From positions 14,971,501-15,035,500 of the forward strand of contig NC_073628.1 of NCBI RefSeq assembly GCF_029407905.1: a stretch of 64,000 nucleotides of DNA, read 5' to 3'. Source of the DNA: Bubalus kerabau (Eukaryota > Chordata > Mammalia > Artiodactyla > Bovidae). The translations under genes were made by a program, and so were the position numbers. The notes under the pieces are model-generated. The model had not been told where the DNA came from. It saw only the letters and a program-made list of their open reading frames with translations, and made no database searches. Positions 12,307-23,171 of this stretch are shown here, one piece after another (position 1 is the stretch's first letter; each line of letters starts with the position of its first letter).

Positions 12307-12938
12307 TGTTTCTCCATTGCTGCCCTGTAAATAAAGTCTTCAGTACCATTTTTCTAGATTCCATATATATGCATTAGAATACAATATTTATCTTTCTCTT
12401 TCTGACTTACTTCACTCTGTAGAATAGTTTCTAGGTTCATCCACCTCATTAGAACTGACTCAAATGCATTCCTTTTTATGGCTGAGTAATATTCCATTCT
12501 GTATATATACCACAACTTCTTTATCCATTTATCTGTTGATGGACATCTAGGTTGCTTCCATGTTCTAGCTATTGTAAATAGTGCTGCAGTTAAGAATGGG
12601 GTACATGTATCTATTTCAATTTTGGTTTCCTCAGGGTATATGCCTGGGAGTGCAGGGTCATATGGTTGTTTTATTCCTAGTTTTTTAAGGAGTCTCCATA
12701 CTGTCTTCCATAGTGTCTGCATCAATTTACATTCCCACCAACAGTGCAAGAGTGTTCCCTTTTCTCCACACCCTCTCCAGCATTTATTGTTTGTAGACTT
12801 TTTGATGAGGGCCATTCTAACTGATGTGAGGTCATATTTCATTGCAGTTTTGATTTGCATTTCTCTAATCATGAGTTATGTTGAGCATCTTTTCATGTTA
12901 GCCATCTGTATGTCTTCTTTGGAGAAATGTCTGTTTAG
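12307..12938 (-). mobile_element. L1 fragment, ORF2 3' portion, truncated at both ends
   Basis: Antisense ruminant L1: it covers the end of ORF2 (including the stop near 12351) and upstream coding sequence up to about 12938. The 3' UTR and poly-A tail are absent on the left side, which is unusual for an L1 insertion. Confidence 0.9.
12354..12872 (-). pseudogene. L1 ORF2p C-terminal remnant
   Basis: A 172-codon uninterrupted frame. Residues 31-48 carry the L1 C-terminal Cys/His cluster in the pattern C-x3-C-x7-H-x4-C (C31, C35, H43, C48). The region PALPGIYPEE follows, and the frame ends with MHIYGI and a stop, the normal ORF2 terminus for this lineage. Endonuclease and RT domains are missing, so no activity is expected. 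The open frame suggests the L1 is fairly young. Confidence 0.9.
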
Positions 12939-12939
12939 G

Positions 12940-12982
12940 TGGCAGGTGGGTTTTTTTTAACCACTGAGCCATCTGGGCGTCC
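12940..12982 (-). mobile_element. Bov-tA tRNA-head fragment
   Basis: About 43 bp matching the reversed tRNA-like head: GGCAGGTGGG, a T-run, then AACCACTGAGCCATCTGGG. It abuts the L1 fragment directly. The Bov-A unit is absent. Confidence 0.6.
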
Positions 12983-13104
12983 TCTAAAGTCAAGGAGCCC
13001 AAAGCTAAGACCATGGGCATCTGTCTGACAGTGTGATGCCACCTGGATTCCAGCTTTCCATTCCACCAACACTTGCCATGTGCCTCAGAGCAGTAGCAAA
13101 TCAG

Positions 13105-13290
13105 CCAAACACTGTTCTAAAGGCAGCAGCCTCATAATGCAGGCACTCTCACCACGTCCATTTAACAGATGAGCACACTGAGGCCCAGAGAGGGCAGTTA
13201 ACTCTCCTGAGTCCCAGGGCTGAACAACAGAGCAGGGATCTGAGCCCAGACTGCTGCGTTGACGGCTGTACCCCCTGGACCATTGAGCTA
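13105..13290 (-). mobile_element. MIR SINE
   Basis: CCATTTAACAGATGAGCAC, then GAGGCCCAGAGAGGGCAG and AGCAGGGATCTGAGCCCAGA in antisense MIR order. Confidence 0.75.
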
Positions 13291-13294
13291 GTCT

Positions 13295-16218
13295 GGCTAC
13301 TTGGACAAAGCTCCATGCTGGGTTACACGAGGGAATACAAATAAATAAGTGGTGTGGTCATGGCCCTTGAGGGCTTGACCATTGCCAAGACTGAAGCAGT
13401 CTTCCTAGACTGGCCTGACGGGCCTGCTGCCCAGGCTGGATTCCCCACACTCTGCATACGGCTTCGGGCCTCTGCTCCTCAGGGGCACCATCAGTCACCT
13501 CCCGCTTTCCCAGCACATCAAACCCTCACAGCAACTGAAATCCCACCTCAGCAGCCTCCACCTATCCTTCCAGACAGGCTGGCCAGAGCGCCTCCCCTCC
13601 CCAGAGCATGATTCTGGAGTAACAGAAAGGACTCAGTGGTCCTTGCCAAGCTTCATGACAAAGATGCTGTGTGAGGCCAGAGGACACGGCTGAGTCGGGC
13701 CTGCTGCCTGGGCTCCAGCCTCAGCCAGCAGTGAACCAGGTCAGGGCGCCGGGTGACAGGACGCGCTGCACCGGCCGAGCCCACCAGGCCCTGCTCGGGC
13801 AGCAAGGTCATCCTCATCCATCCACTCACAAATGGGCCACTTGGCACTTCAGACGCCCTGACTATGCTCGCCTGCGGGACCAGAGGATGGAGTCTGGCGT
13901 TTGGTCCAGACTCTGTGCCCCTGGGACCCCAGAGGCCGTGAAGATGTGTTGTAAGTTAGCAAAAGCCAAAGACAGGGTTTCATCAAGGGCTTGATGAAAT
14001 AGTGTCAAACAGGGCTCAAAGGAGCCTGATGCCATGGTGACAGAGACATACAAAGAAGGTCCCTGGGCACAGGATTCCTTCTGGAGCTCTGAGCCTGCTC
14101 GTGGGGCTGTTAGAAGCTGATACAGGATGCTGAAGCCAGAGCCCCGTCTCCTTCCTGGGGGACCATTAAAAACCAACTGCATTTGGAGACGAGGTGGGTG
14201 AGGGGTGGATATGTACAGAGGTTCGTTTGCCTTGCTGTTCATCTGTGGCTCTGGGGTCACTGAGTCTCTTTCCAAAGGGCCAGTGTCTCTCCTTTCCCAT
14301 AGGGGGCAGGCAGCCACATCACTGGGGTGCCAGGGGCCCTAGGGGCAGCATGTCACAGAACCTGGACCAAGGAAATGCTGCCTGGAAAAAATATAGTGGT
14401 TGAACCAATGCAGGCACAATGTCCATGAGCAGGAAGAACGTGATAAACCAAAGGAGACAGGAAGGGTGCCCCCTTCCCTTCCTGTAGCCTGACTTGGTTT
14501 TGAAAACCTCCAAGGGGGCTCAAGTCTCTTCCAGGAAGGAAAGCAGGCTTCACCAAGGCAAGGCTGCCCTGGCAAGATGCCCCCACTCCTGGCACCCAGA
14601 GCTGAAACAGCCTCCAGCATCAGGCTCCAGGGTCAAGATCACTAATGCCATTACCCACCCCTGCCCTTCCCTTCAGTGCCCACCTGTGCCTCACAGGAAA
14701 GGCCTAGAACTTGGGCAGGTGGCTGCTTGGGTTCTGGCAGGTTCCAGGTGGTAGCAGACACATGTGGGATCCAGCCCCGCATGCAGCCCTGGGGACAGGC
14801 ACTTACTACAAGCCATGAAGAAAATTGAAGGCCATATTTTGCCCACAGTGATACACACCCCCCGCTTCCCTCCTCCATCACCCCATCAAACTACCATCAC
14901 TTTCTCCTCACACTACTCCAACCTCTCCCTATTCCCTCCTCCTCCCCTCCCTGTCACTCCCCTAGCTCAAAATCCATAAACCTCATCTACAAACTGCCCT
15001 GGACATTCCTCTTAGACACAAATTCCAAAGACAGCCAAACAAGAAGAAAAATGGTGGAAGAACAGTGTATTGATTTGGGGTCACCAGCTGATATCCTTAG
15101 GCCCCTGCCTGATTTGGGAAGGATCCCAAATAAATGCTCATGGGCCGGGCCTCATGGGGACAGAAAGGCTGCTGGGGCTGTGCCCATCATACAGCTATCC
15201 CTGGCAATGAGGACAGCTCCAAGGCATCCCAGTGCCATCTGTTGTTGAACTGAACGAGCTGCCTTGACCAGCAAAGTGGACAGACTTGGTTTTTATTTTT
15301 CCTCTCTGGAGGAAAAAGGAAAAGGAATTCTGGCCATGGTGACATCTAGACTCTGCAAACGTCAGGCCCAGGTCCATCTATGCATGGAAGTAACTCCTCG
15401 GGCCTCCCTTTACCACACCCACCTCTGGAGATACATCATAATAAAGTATTAACAACTGGGCCTGCTCTTCTGACTGATATGGGGCAACTTTCTTTTTAAG
15501 ATTTTTGTGCTCTGTTGGTGCCAAACCATTAGTGACTCTGCCTGTAAGGCGGGCGGACTAAGGAGGCTTTCTCTGGAGAGGCTCCATCAATCTGTGCCCC
15601 TGGTGGGCAGCAGCTGTCCGAGGCTGGGTTGCAGGGGCAGGGGGGCAATGCTTCACTCACCCGGGCCCAGCAGGGAACTTGGCCTGGCTCTCGGACACAG
15701 GTGTGCCCTGCTGGGAGGTGCCTGACAGCACCATGGGGAGGGAGAGGCGATGGGGGGTGTGCCGCGCCTTCCCTGGAAGCCCAAGGGGCATCTGCTCCTG
15801 GCTCTTAGGAGGGATGAGGGATGGCAGAGGCACAGCTTCAGAGAGAGAGAACAGCATTGGGCCTGAAATATTCTGAAGTCCTTGGGGAAAAGGGCTGGAA
15901 AGGAATGTTCAGGACAGTCGTGTCCTGTTCTGTTCCCTTTCAAGTCTTCCATGTTGCTGGAAGCACTTCAGATGGTGAAAATAGAAGGAACAGGAAGTTC
16001 ATGGATGGGTGTGGGGAAGGAAAGGGAGGCAAAGTTAGGGGCAGGGGAGAGGACAAGGCTGAGCAGCAGGAGGAAGGAGAGGACACGGGAGAGAGAAAGC
16101 CAAGGCAAAGGGGAGTTAGGAGGCAGAAAATAAAGAACGGGGTGTTCTGAGGGGTGAGAGGTTGAAAACACAGATAAATTAAGAAGGTCAACTACACCAC
16201 AACATAAAACAAAGATTA
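13295..16218. other. 2.9 kb repeat-poor region
   Basis: Nothing assignable. Open frames up to 151 codons overlap on both strands in GC-rich parts (13.35-14.3 kb), and none shows conserved protein features. 14860-14980 is pyrimidine-rich (runs of CTCC/CCTC). 16010-16120 is purine-rich. Confidence 0.4.
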
Positions 16219-16401
16219 CAAACTTCCCTAGTGGTCTAGTGGCTAAGACTGCCTGCTCCCAGTGCAGGATGCCCAGGTTCAATCCCTGGTTGGGGAACTG
16301 GATCCCACATGCTACAACTAAAGATCAAAAGCACAACTAAGACCCGGTACAGCCAAATAAATAAATACTTTTTTAGAAATAAAAAATTAAATTTTAAAAA
16401 A
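16219..16401 (+). mobile_element. CHR-type tRNA-Glu SINE (short form)
   Basis: Head AACTTCCCTAGTGGTCTAG, B-box-like GGTTCAATCCCTGGTTGG, then GATCCCACATGCTACAAC and an A/T-rich tail with AAATAAATAAAT. Confidence 0.88.
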
Positions 16402-16566
16402 GGATGAATGAAGAAGAGAGGGACTGCGTTCCTTCTTTTTGAAGACTGAGTAATGTTCCCCTGTGTGTACATTTCACATTTTCTTTATCCACCTGTCTGT
16501 CAATGGACACTAAGTGCCATTTGCAACAACTTGGGTGAACCTAGAGGACAATGAAATGAGCCAGAC

Positions 16567-16785
16567 TGCTGCTGCTGCTGTTGTTGAGTCGCTCAGTTGA
16601 GTCCACCTCTTTTCAACCCTGTGGACTGTAGTCCACTAGGCTCCTCTGTCCATGGAATTTTCCAGGCAAGAATACTGGAGAGCTGCCTTGCCCTACTCCA
16701 GGAGGATTCTTCCAACCCAGGGATTGAACCCGAGTCTCCTGTTTGGCAGGCAGATTTCTTACATTGAGCTGCCTGGGAAGTCCAT
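16567..16785 (-). mobile_element. Bov-tA SINE
   Basis: Reverse Bov-A unit (CCAGGCAAGAATACTGGAG) followed by the reverse tRNA-type head (GGGATTGAACCCGAGTCTCC to GAGCTGCCTGGGAAGTCC). Flanked by AGCCAGAC (16559-16566) and AGTCAGAC (16786-16793). Confidence 0.92.
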
Positions 16786-16934
16786 AGTCAGACAGCAAAG
16801 GGGAAATACTGCACAATGCCCCTTTATATGAGAAATCTCAAATAGTCACAGAAGCAGAAAGTAGAACAGTGGTTACTGGAGAAGGAGGAGGGGGAAGTGG
16901 GGAGCTGCTGTTCAGTGGGTATAAAGTTTCAGTT

Positions 16935-17057
16935 GTGCTGTCGCTCAGTCGTGTCTGACTCTTTGCCACCCCCTGGACTGTAGCACACCAGGCTCCTCTG
17001 TCCATGGGATTTCCCAGGCAAGAATATTGGAATGGGTTGCCATGCCCTCCTCCAGGG
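16935..17057 (-). mobile_element. Bov-tA SINE, Bov-A part only
   Basis: A 123-bp Bov-A unit without the tRNA head, so 5'-truncated. Perfect 12-bp duplication AAAGTTTCAGTT at 16923-16934 and 17058-17069. It interrupts the older L1. Confidence 0.93.
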
Positions 17058-17557
17058 AAAGTTTCAGTTATGCAAGATGAATTAGTTCTAGAGATTTGCT
17101 GTACCATGTACGGCTTATGGTCAACAAAACTGTATTGTACACTTAAAACTTTGTTAAGACAGTAGGTGTCACATTAACTTGTCACTGTGCACACAACCAT
17201 CAAACAGAGGGACACAACGATGGTGTGTCCTGGACAGCGTTTGGAGGTGATGGTGTGTCAATTACTCTGAAAACAGGGTGATGGTATCACGGGTGCACAT
17301 TTGTGCCCCAACTCCTGAAACTGCATTCATTAAACACATACAGTTTACCGTATATCAACTATACTTCAATCAAGCCGTTAAAGAGAAGAAGGAAGGGACT
17401 ATGATTAGGGAAGGCAGGCTGGGTCTTTGGAGAGAAAGGTTAAAAGCTGTCAGCTCTTCCTAAAACTCAGACACATTCCCGGATGAAAATTTTCCGTATC
17501 CAAGAACTTTGCCCCCTTTTTCGGTCTCAGTTGCCAGAGAGTTTAAAAGTCAAACTT

Positions 17558-17891
17558 CTTGTTGTTGTTCAGTCGCTCAGTCGTGTCCAACTCTTTGCAA
17601 TCCCATGGACTGTAGCCCACAAGGCTTTCCTGTTCTTGACTGTCTCCTAGAGTTTGCTCAAATTCATGTCAATTGAATCAGTGATGCTATCTAACCATTT
17701 TATCCTCTTTCGTCCCCTTCTCCTCCTGCCCTCAATATTTCCCAGCATCAGGGTCTTTTCCAATGAGTAAGCTCTTTGCATCAGGTGGTCAAAGTACTGG
17801 AGCTTTAGCTTCAGCACTTCCAATGAATATTCAGGGTTGATTTCCTTCAGGATGAACTGGTTTGAGCTCCTTGCTGTCCAAGGGACTCTCA
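17558..17891 (-). mobile_element. BovB LINE 3' fragment
   Basis: Starts with GTTGTTCAGTCGCTCAGTCG and runs through the reversed ORF2 C-terminus. The minus-strand frame at 17647-17907 still reads ILKEINPEYSLE. A 20-bp duplication with one mismatch lies at 17538-17557 and 17892-17911. Confidence 0.93.
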
Positions 17892-17911
17892 AGAGTTTAA
17901 AAGCCAAACTT

Positions 17912-18534
17912 ACTGCCTAAGTTTTGTGATCTCTTCAGATTAGGTGAGTGGAAATACCTCGATCTGTTTCTCTGAGAAAGTCCTGGTAGTGTGATGCTCA
18001 GATTGTCGCTAACCACAAGGCTCCCAAGCTTCTGCCAGCGTTAGCCCTTCAGGAAGTGGGGAACCTCAAAACTTGAATAAAGACCCAGGAGGAAACATTC
18101 TGACCCTTTTCGTCTCTGGAAGCGAAAAAGGTGTGTTCCACAGCAGTCAGATACATCTTGGTAGGAAGCAGGCTCCAGAGATGAGGATGCCCCAGAGATG
18201 AGGCAGGTCCCAAAGGGGAAGCCATCCAGACACAGTGACCAGAGCAACCAGTTGGCCAGTTAGGGGTTTTGCGGTTGTCTTATTGCTTTGATTTATTTTT
18301 ATTTACCTGATAGTTTAGTTGGTACCATGAGAACAGGTAGGGATTTCCTAACGTCCCAAAGGCTATGCAGTGAGAAGTCGGTTGCTGTCTTCCACCTACG
18401 GCCCCCTACCCTTCCCCCAGCAGGAAAACACTGACAGCAGATCCCCTGAAAGGAGACTGTGGGGTTCTCTAACAGGCTTGACAAGGAACCCTGGCCCATC
18501 CCAGAGATAGAGTTTGAAAGGCTCCTCTGTGGGA
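17912..18534. other. unassigned DNA
   Basis: No repeat or coding signal recognised between the BovB copy and the start of L2 similarity. Confidence 0.35.
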
Positions 18535-19166
18535 GTGACACTTGAGCTGAGAGGCAAAAGACAAGCAGGGGTTTGTGGTGAAAGAAGGAACTGCATGTGC
18601 AAAGGCCCTGTGGTCAGTGTGGTCACAGCACAGGGCAAGCAGGAGGGTGGCCTGTTCTGAGAGAGTGAGGTGGGGGCACATCCCAGGAGAGTGAGGTGGG
18701 GGCGGGCAGGAGCAGTGGGCAGAGGTGGCAGGGCTCCCCAAGCCGTCTTAGGGTTGTGACCTTTATCCATACATGCATCCGTGCTAAGTTGCTTCAGTTG
18801 TGTCTGACTCTTTGGGACCCCAGGGACTGTAGCATGCCAGGCTCCTCAGTCCATGGGGTTCTCCAGGCAAGAATACTGGAGTGGGTAGCCATTTCCTTCC
18901 CTAGGAGATCTTCTCAACCCAGGGATCAAACCCGCGTCTCCTGCCGCTCCTGCAATGCAGGCGGGTTCTTTACTGCCAAGCCTCCAGAGAAGCCTGACCT
19001 TTTTCCACAGATTTAAGCCCTGAGAGTTTGGAGCATATATGTGACAGATCCAGTTAATGTTTTGAAAACATAATCACTGTTGCTCCTGTGCTGAGAAGAG
19101 CAAGGAGCCAGCACAGAGGAGGGCAGAGATGGTACAGGAAGAGACTGTACAGTTAGGAGGTTGCAC
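18535..19166 (-). mobile_element. L2 LINE fragment, split by a SINE
   Basis: Antisense L2 blocks in order: CACTTGAGCTGAGAGGC, GCATGTGCAAAGGCCCTGTG, then after the SINE GTGACAGATCCAGTTAATG, CACTGTTGCTCCTGTGCTGA and CAGTTAGGAGGTTGCA. Similarity stops at about 19166 and resumes at 19638. Confidence 0.6.
18770..18994 (-). mobile_element. Bov-tA SINE
   Basis: Reverse Bov-A unit plus tRNA head, ending TTTACTGCCAAGCCTCCAG. Duplications TGACCTTTATCCA (18757-18769) and TGACCTTTTTCCA (18995-19007) differ at one base and cut the L2. Confidence 0.93.
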
Positions 19167-19637
19167 GGGAAGCCTCGGCAGCCCTTCCCCTCGCCTGTTC
19201 AGCATCCCCTTTGCGTTCAGCCTCAGCCGTGGTGGACACTCCCAGGCGGTCTCCACCTCACACTCACAGCCCTAGCCTGAGGTGCACCTTTTCCCTGCAG
19301 TGACCTCAATGCTGGGGAAGCTGTTGGGGCACCTGTAGGAATGACCCAAACTTCAGGAGATCTCGTGCTTCCAGGAGCAGTCCTCAGCCAGTGGAGAACA
19401 GGAGATGATAGATAAACCCTCCTCCTGAGCTGTCAGGCTCTACTCTCCAGGTCCCACAGTGGTGACCCCACTTAAACACTTGTATATGGACATTCCTTCT
19501 CCCCCCGTCTGCCTGTTCCTCCCTTCTGATTCCTGGGACTACTCCAAAATAAGTGATCCTCACAGAAGACCATGTAGGCTCTGCTTTATCTGTGTATTCC
19601 AGGTAAGAAGGAGGCACCTGCAGGTGTGTATTTAAGG
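19167..19637. other. unidentified ~470-bp segment interrupting L2
   Basis: Lies between two collinear L2 pieces. I recognise no family: no tRNA-type boxes, no L1 blocks, no clear TG...CA ends. Either an old insertion of unknown family or a stretch where L2 has decayed beyond recognition. Confidence 0.35.
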
Positions 19638-19720
19638 CAGGATGGGAGCTTGGACTAAAGTGGCAGCTGTGGGAATGGACAGATTGAAGAGCTATTCGGA
19701 TGGTGAAATTAAGTGTCTGA
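19638..19720 (-). mobile_element. L2 LINE fragment (continuation)
   Basis: GGGAGCTTGGACTAAAGTGG and CAGCTGTGGGAATGGACAGA match the antisense L2 segment expected next after the one ending near 19166. Confidence 0.55.
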
Positions 19721-19928
19721 TGCAGCCACGTTCTCCAGCACCACTGTCTCTTCCATTCCCTTGACATTTGGTGCGGCCTATCCAGGCTCACAGCTTGTGG
19801 TGAGTCTAGGATGGAGAACGTGTTTTATAGCTGTGCAAATGGCCACGATATATGGAGGCAGAACTCAATAGCCATTGCAAGATGAACGTTACAGGAGATG
19901 AAGATGGCATTTCCAGCAGTCCTTAATT

Positions 19929-20242
19929 CAGTTCAGTTCAGTTGCTCAATTGTTTTCGACTCTTTGCGACCCCATGGACTGCAGCACGCCAGGCTTCCCT
20001 GTCCATGACCAACTCCCCGAGCTTACTCAAACTCATGTCCATTGAGTTGGTGATGCCATCCAACCATCTCATCCTCTGTTGTCCCTTTCTCCTCCTGCCA
20101 TTTATCTTTCCCAGTATCAGGATCTTTTCCATTGAGTCAGTTCTTCACATCAGGTGGCCAAAGTAGTGGAGCATCAGCTTCAGCATCAGTCCTTCCAATG
20201 AATACTCAGGACTGATTTCCTTTAGGACTGACTGGTTTGATT
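19929..20242 (-). mobile_element. BovB LINE 3' fragment
   Basis: Opens with the reversed BovB terminus TTCAGTTCAGTTGCTC and ends in ACTGACTGGTTTGA. Ten-base duplication GTCCTTAATT at 19919-19928 and 20243-20252. ORF2 C-terminal frame broken. Confidence 0.93.
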
Positions 20243-20278
20243 GTCCTTAATTGGTTGAGTTTAAAATGGGGTCTTTGG

Positions 20279-20608
20279 GGCTTCCCTGGTGGCTCAGTGG
20301 TAAAGAATCCGCCTGCCAATGCAAGAGATACTGGTTTGATCCCTGGTCTGGGAAGATCCCACATGCCTCACACAACCAAGCCTGTGCACCACAAGTACTG
20401 AGCCTGTGCTCTAGAGCTCGGGAACTGCAACTACTGAGGCCCTGTGCTATGACTACTGAAGCCCGTGCACCCTAGAGCTTGTGCTCTGCAAGAGAATCCT
20501 GCACACCACAACAAGAGAATAGTCCCCATTGGCCACAACTAGAGAAAAGCCCAAGCAGCAAGGAAGACTCAGCGGAGCCCAAAATAAATAAACAAATAAA
20601 CAAAACTA
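20279..20608 (+). mobile_element. CHR-type tRNA-Glu SINE (long form)
   Basis: Head GGCTTCCCTGGTGGCTCAGT, then the repeated CACAACTACTGAGCC-like units, GGCCACAACTAGAGAAAAGC and an AAATAAATAAAC tail. A 17-bp duplication (one mismatch) at 20262-20278 and 20609-20625. Confidence 0.92.
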
Positions 20609-20625
20609 TAAAATGGGGCCTTTGG

Positions 20626-21138
20626 CAGGCATTGCTGGCATGAGCATCTTCTTCAGACAAGATGCACGGCCTCTGTAGCAGAGAGAGAAGCAACAGGAGG
20701 ACATGGAGGAGGGGTGATGGCTGCTCACCCAATGACAAAGAAATGGAGACTCTCAGAGAAAGAGGTCGTCCTCCCAGGGCCCCGAGCAGTGCCTGATAGA
20801 ACCAGTACGCACATTGCGGTCCAGATGGCTCCAAAGGCTGGCTTTTAACGGCGACCTCTTTTTCAACTTCCCTCTGCTCCAAAGCAGAGGAGGAGCCCCG
20901 CCAGAGCCCAGCCACAGCTATCTCTATTTTTGCTGGCTCATTGGACCAGCTGATTGTCAGATTCTGTTACTCGGTAGAAGAGGCTCAAGATTTTTTTCCC
21001 ATAAAGGGCTTATTTTAAATATTTTAAGGATAGAATAGACTTACATCATAATTATAAAAATTACTTACAGAATTAACAGGTTTATATTGTTTATACTTCC
21101 AAATGTAGAGAATAGGGAATTGTCTACACATTGAATTG
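20626..21138. other. unassigned DNA
   Basis: Becomes AT-rich after 20985. No element recognised. Confidence 0.35.
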
Positions 21139-21139
21139 T

Positions 21140-21467
21140 GTGCGTGTGAAGGTATTTCAGTTGTCTGACTCTTTGCAGCCCTGTGGACTGGAACCTGCCA
21201 GGCTCATCTGTCCATGGGATTCTCCAGGCAAGAACACTGGAGTGCGTTGTCATGCCCTCCTCCAGCGGATCTTCCCAACCCAGGGATTGAAGCCAGGTCT
21301 CCCGCATTGCAGGTGGATTCTTTCCTGTCTGAGCCACCAGAGAAGCCCAAGAATACTGGAGTGGGTAGTCTATCCATTCCTTAGGGGATCTTCCTGACCC
21401 AGGAATTGAACCAGGGTCTCCTGCATTGCAGGCAGTTTCTTTACCAGCTGAGCTGCTATGGGGCTTC
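21140..21467 (-). mobile_element. compound Bov-tA SINE with two tRNA-type heads (Bov-tA2-like)
   Basis: 21140-21348 is a complete reverse Bov-A plus head. 21349-21467 adds a partial Bov-A end (AAGAATACTGGAGTGGGTAG) and a second head (GAATTGAACCAGGGTCTCC to GCTATGGGGCTTC). This head-A-head-A order is known in one Bov-tA subfamily, so it is probably a single insertion. Confidence 0.85.
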
Positions 21468-21514
21468 AAAAAAGGAGAAGGATTCCAAGGTGGGAGATGC
21501 AAAGGGATAGTTTG

Positions 21515-21900
21515 CAGCCTAACAAACTGCTTTAACACTCAGTGGTTCAGAAGACACCTACCTGTTGTCTTGCGCAACCTGTGAGGGGGGCGGGCAGTTC
21601 TGTCTGGGGTTGGCTCAGCAGTGCCGGGGGGTCTAGGGGAGCCTGGCTCACCCGTCTGGGATGGCTGAGAAGGAGAGAATGTCTTGTCCTCCAGTTGTGG
21701 TCCAGCCTCACTCTCCTGGTGGAAAAAAGTTTCGGATCAGCTAGATAGAGGAAAAGCCCTGATGCACACATGCTTTCCTAGCCCCTCCATGTGTCTTGTT
21801 TGCTCATATTCCATCAGCCAAAACAAGCCCATGATTCAAAGGGTGGAGAGACCCGCTCCCCTCTGCTGGGCACCAGCACGTTGCAACGAGACATGCTTAG
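21515..21900. mobile_element. probable ancient LTR-derived repeat, family unassigned
   Basis: Resembles from memory a mammalian repeat with the order AACAAACTGC...CAGTGGTT, GGGCGGGCAGTTCTGTC and CCATGATTCAAAGGGTGGAG. No terminal repeats or coding region seen. Confidence 0.35.
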
Positions 21901-22767
21901 CAGGACTGGATGAGTGTGTAGTTTGTTTTGTTTTCCATCAGTCAGGATCAGAGGAAGCTTCATAGAAAGGATGGGCTTCAAGAAGTGTCTGGGGTTGGGC
22001 ATTGTAGCCAATCACCCACAGAGGTGAGAGAGAGGAAGGTCTGCGAGGACCTGCCAGTGCTCCATCTGGGCTAGGGAGAGGGTCGGGAAAGAAAGCTGGA
22101 GCTGAATCAGGAGGGAAGGAGTGATGTCTTTCAGAGCTGGGATGGCAGCCAATGGCTGAACTAAGAGGTTAATCTCCACTTGCAGGGCAATGCCCCTCTC
22201 AGAAATCATGCTCCATCAACGCCGGGCAGCCATGGTGGCACAGTTCTCTTGCTCCTGGAACCTGAGGGTCAAGCAAAGGACCTGGGGTAACCAGTCTACA
22301 GGCTGCCAAAGCTAAGGTGACTGGAAAAGGTGAGCTGAGGAGTGAGGCATGAGTAGCAGAGAAGAGATGAAGGGTCCATTGAAGTTAAGTCAAAGCTGGG
22401 GAATCCAGAGCGGGGTCCCAATTGGCTATGTGGGAGCTGAGAGCAACGAAACCAGCTGGAGAGACAGGAAACAGCATTTCATGAAGGTAAAAATTAACCC
22501 AGTGAGGGAAGACCAGTCCCTGCAGCAGCCTCAGGTCTCAGTAACGTTCCCCGGTGAACTTCCCACCCATGTTTTTGTGTGTTTACAAGTAACTCTCTTT
22601 CTCTGCAGGGGTTGAATGTGTCTGTCCCACATCACGTGGTGGGCTGTCCTCTCCTTAAGTCCCCGGTTAGAACATTAGTTGGCATGAAATTTTGAAAAGA
22701 GGCACGGCGACTGGGAATAGGAGAATCTGTTGGTCAGACTGCAAAGCAGGATGAATGTTCATGACCA
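21901..22767. other. unassigned DNA
   Basis: No repeats or gene signals recognised. Confidence 0.35.
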
Positions 22768-22777
22768 CAGTTGTTTT

Positions 22778-23115
22778 ATTTTTAAAATATAATTTTTGTT
22801 TATTTATTTCTTTATTTTTGGCAGTGCTGGGTCTTCATTGCTGCGTGGGCTTTTCTCTAGTTGTGGAGCAGGAGCTACTCTCTAGTCGTGGTGTGAGGGT
22901 TTCTCATTGCAGTGGCTTCTCCTGTTGCAGAGTACAGGCTCTAGAGCACGTGGGCTTCAGGAGTTGCAGCTCCCCAACTCTAGACCACAGGCTCAGCAGT
23001 TATGGCTCACGGGCTTAGCTGCTCTGTGGCATGTGGGATCAACCTGGTCCAGGGATCGAACCTGTCTCCTGCATTGGCCGGCAGATTCTTTACCTCTGAG
23101 GCACCAGGGGAACCC
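22778..23115 (-). mobile_element. CHR-type tRNA-Glu SINE (long form)
   Basis: T-rich tail on the left (TTATTTATTTCTTTATTTTT), then GCTTTTCTCTAGTTGTGGAG, and on the right the reversed head GATTCTTTACCTCTGAGGCA. Possible duplication CAGTTGTTTT (22768-22777) and CAGATTGTTTT (23122-23132). Confidence 0.9.
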
Positions 23116-23171
23116 AGGAGTCAGATTGTTTTTTAAAAGGAGCTGCTCTTTTACTATCTCCCCTAGCAACT

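Larger units (their letters stand above)
16426..17385 (+). mobile_element. old L1 3' end with 5' inversion, carrying two SINEs
   Basis: 16426-16511 is antisense L1 (TGAAGACTGAGTAATGTTCC to CAATGGACACTAAG). From 16512 the sequence runs in sense (GCCATTTGCAACAACTTGGG, GTGAACCTAGAGG, later TGTATTGTACACTTAAAA and TATACTTCAATCAAGC) to its 3' end. Direct repeats AAGAAGAGAGGGACT (16411-16425) and AAGAAGGAAGGGACT (17386-17400), 13/15 matching, bracket the whole, so inversion and insertion look like one event. Interrupted by the SINEs at 16567 and 16935. Confidence 0.8.

Noticed and set aside
13354..14317. GC-rich stretch with frames on both strands
   Set aside because: Considered as an exon or CpG-island promoter, but CpG is sparse, no splice context is convincing, and no frame shows protein similarity.
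20279..20350. Possible tRNA gene (Glu-like boxes)
   Set aside because: This and similar heads are parts of CHR and Bov-tA SINEs, with degenerate arms and SINE tails; none folds as an intact tRNA gene by eye.
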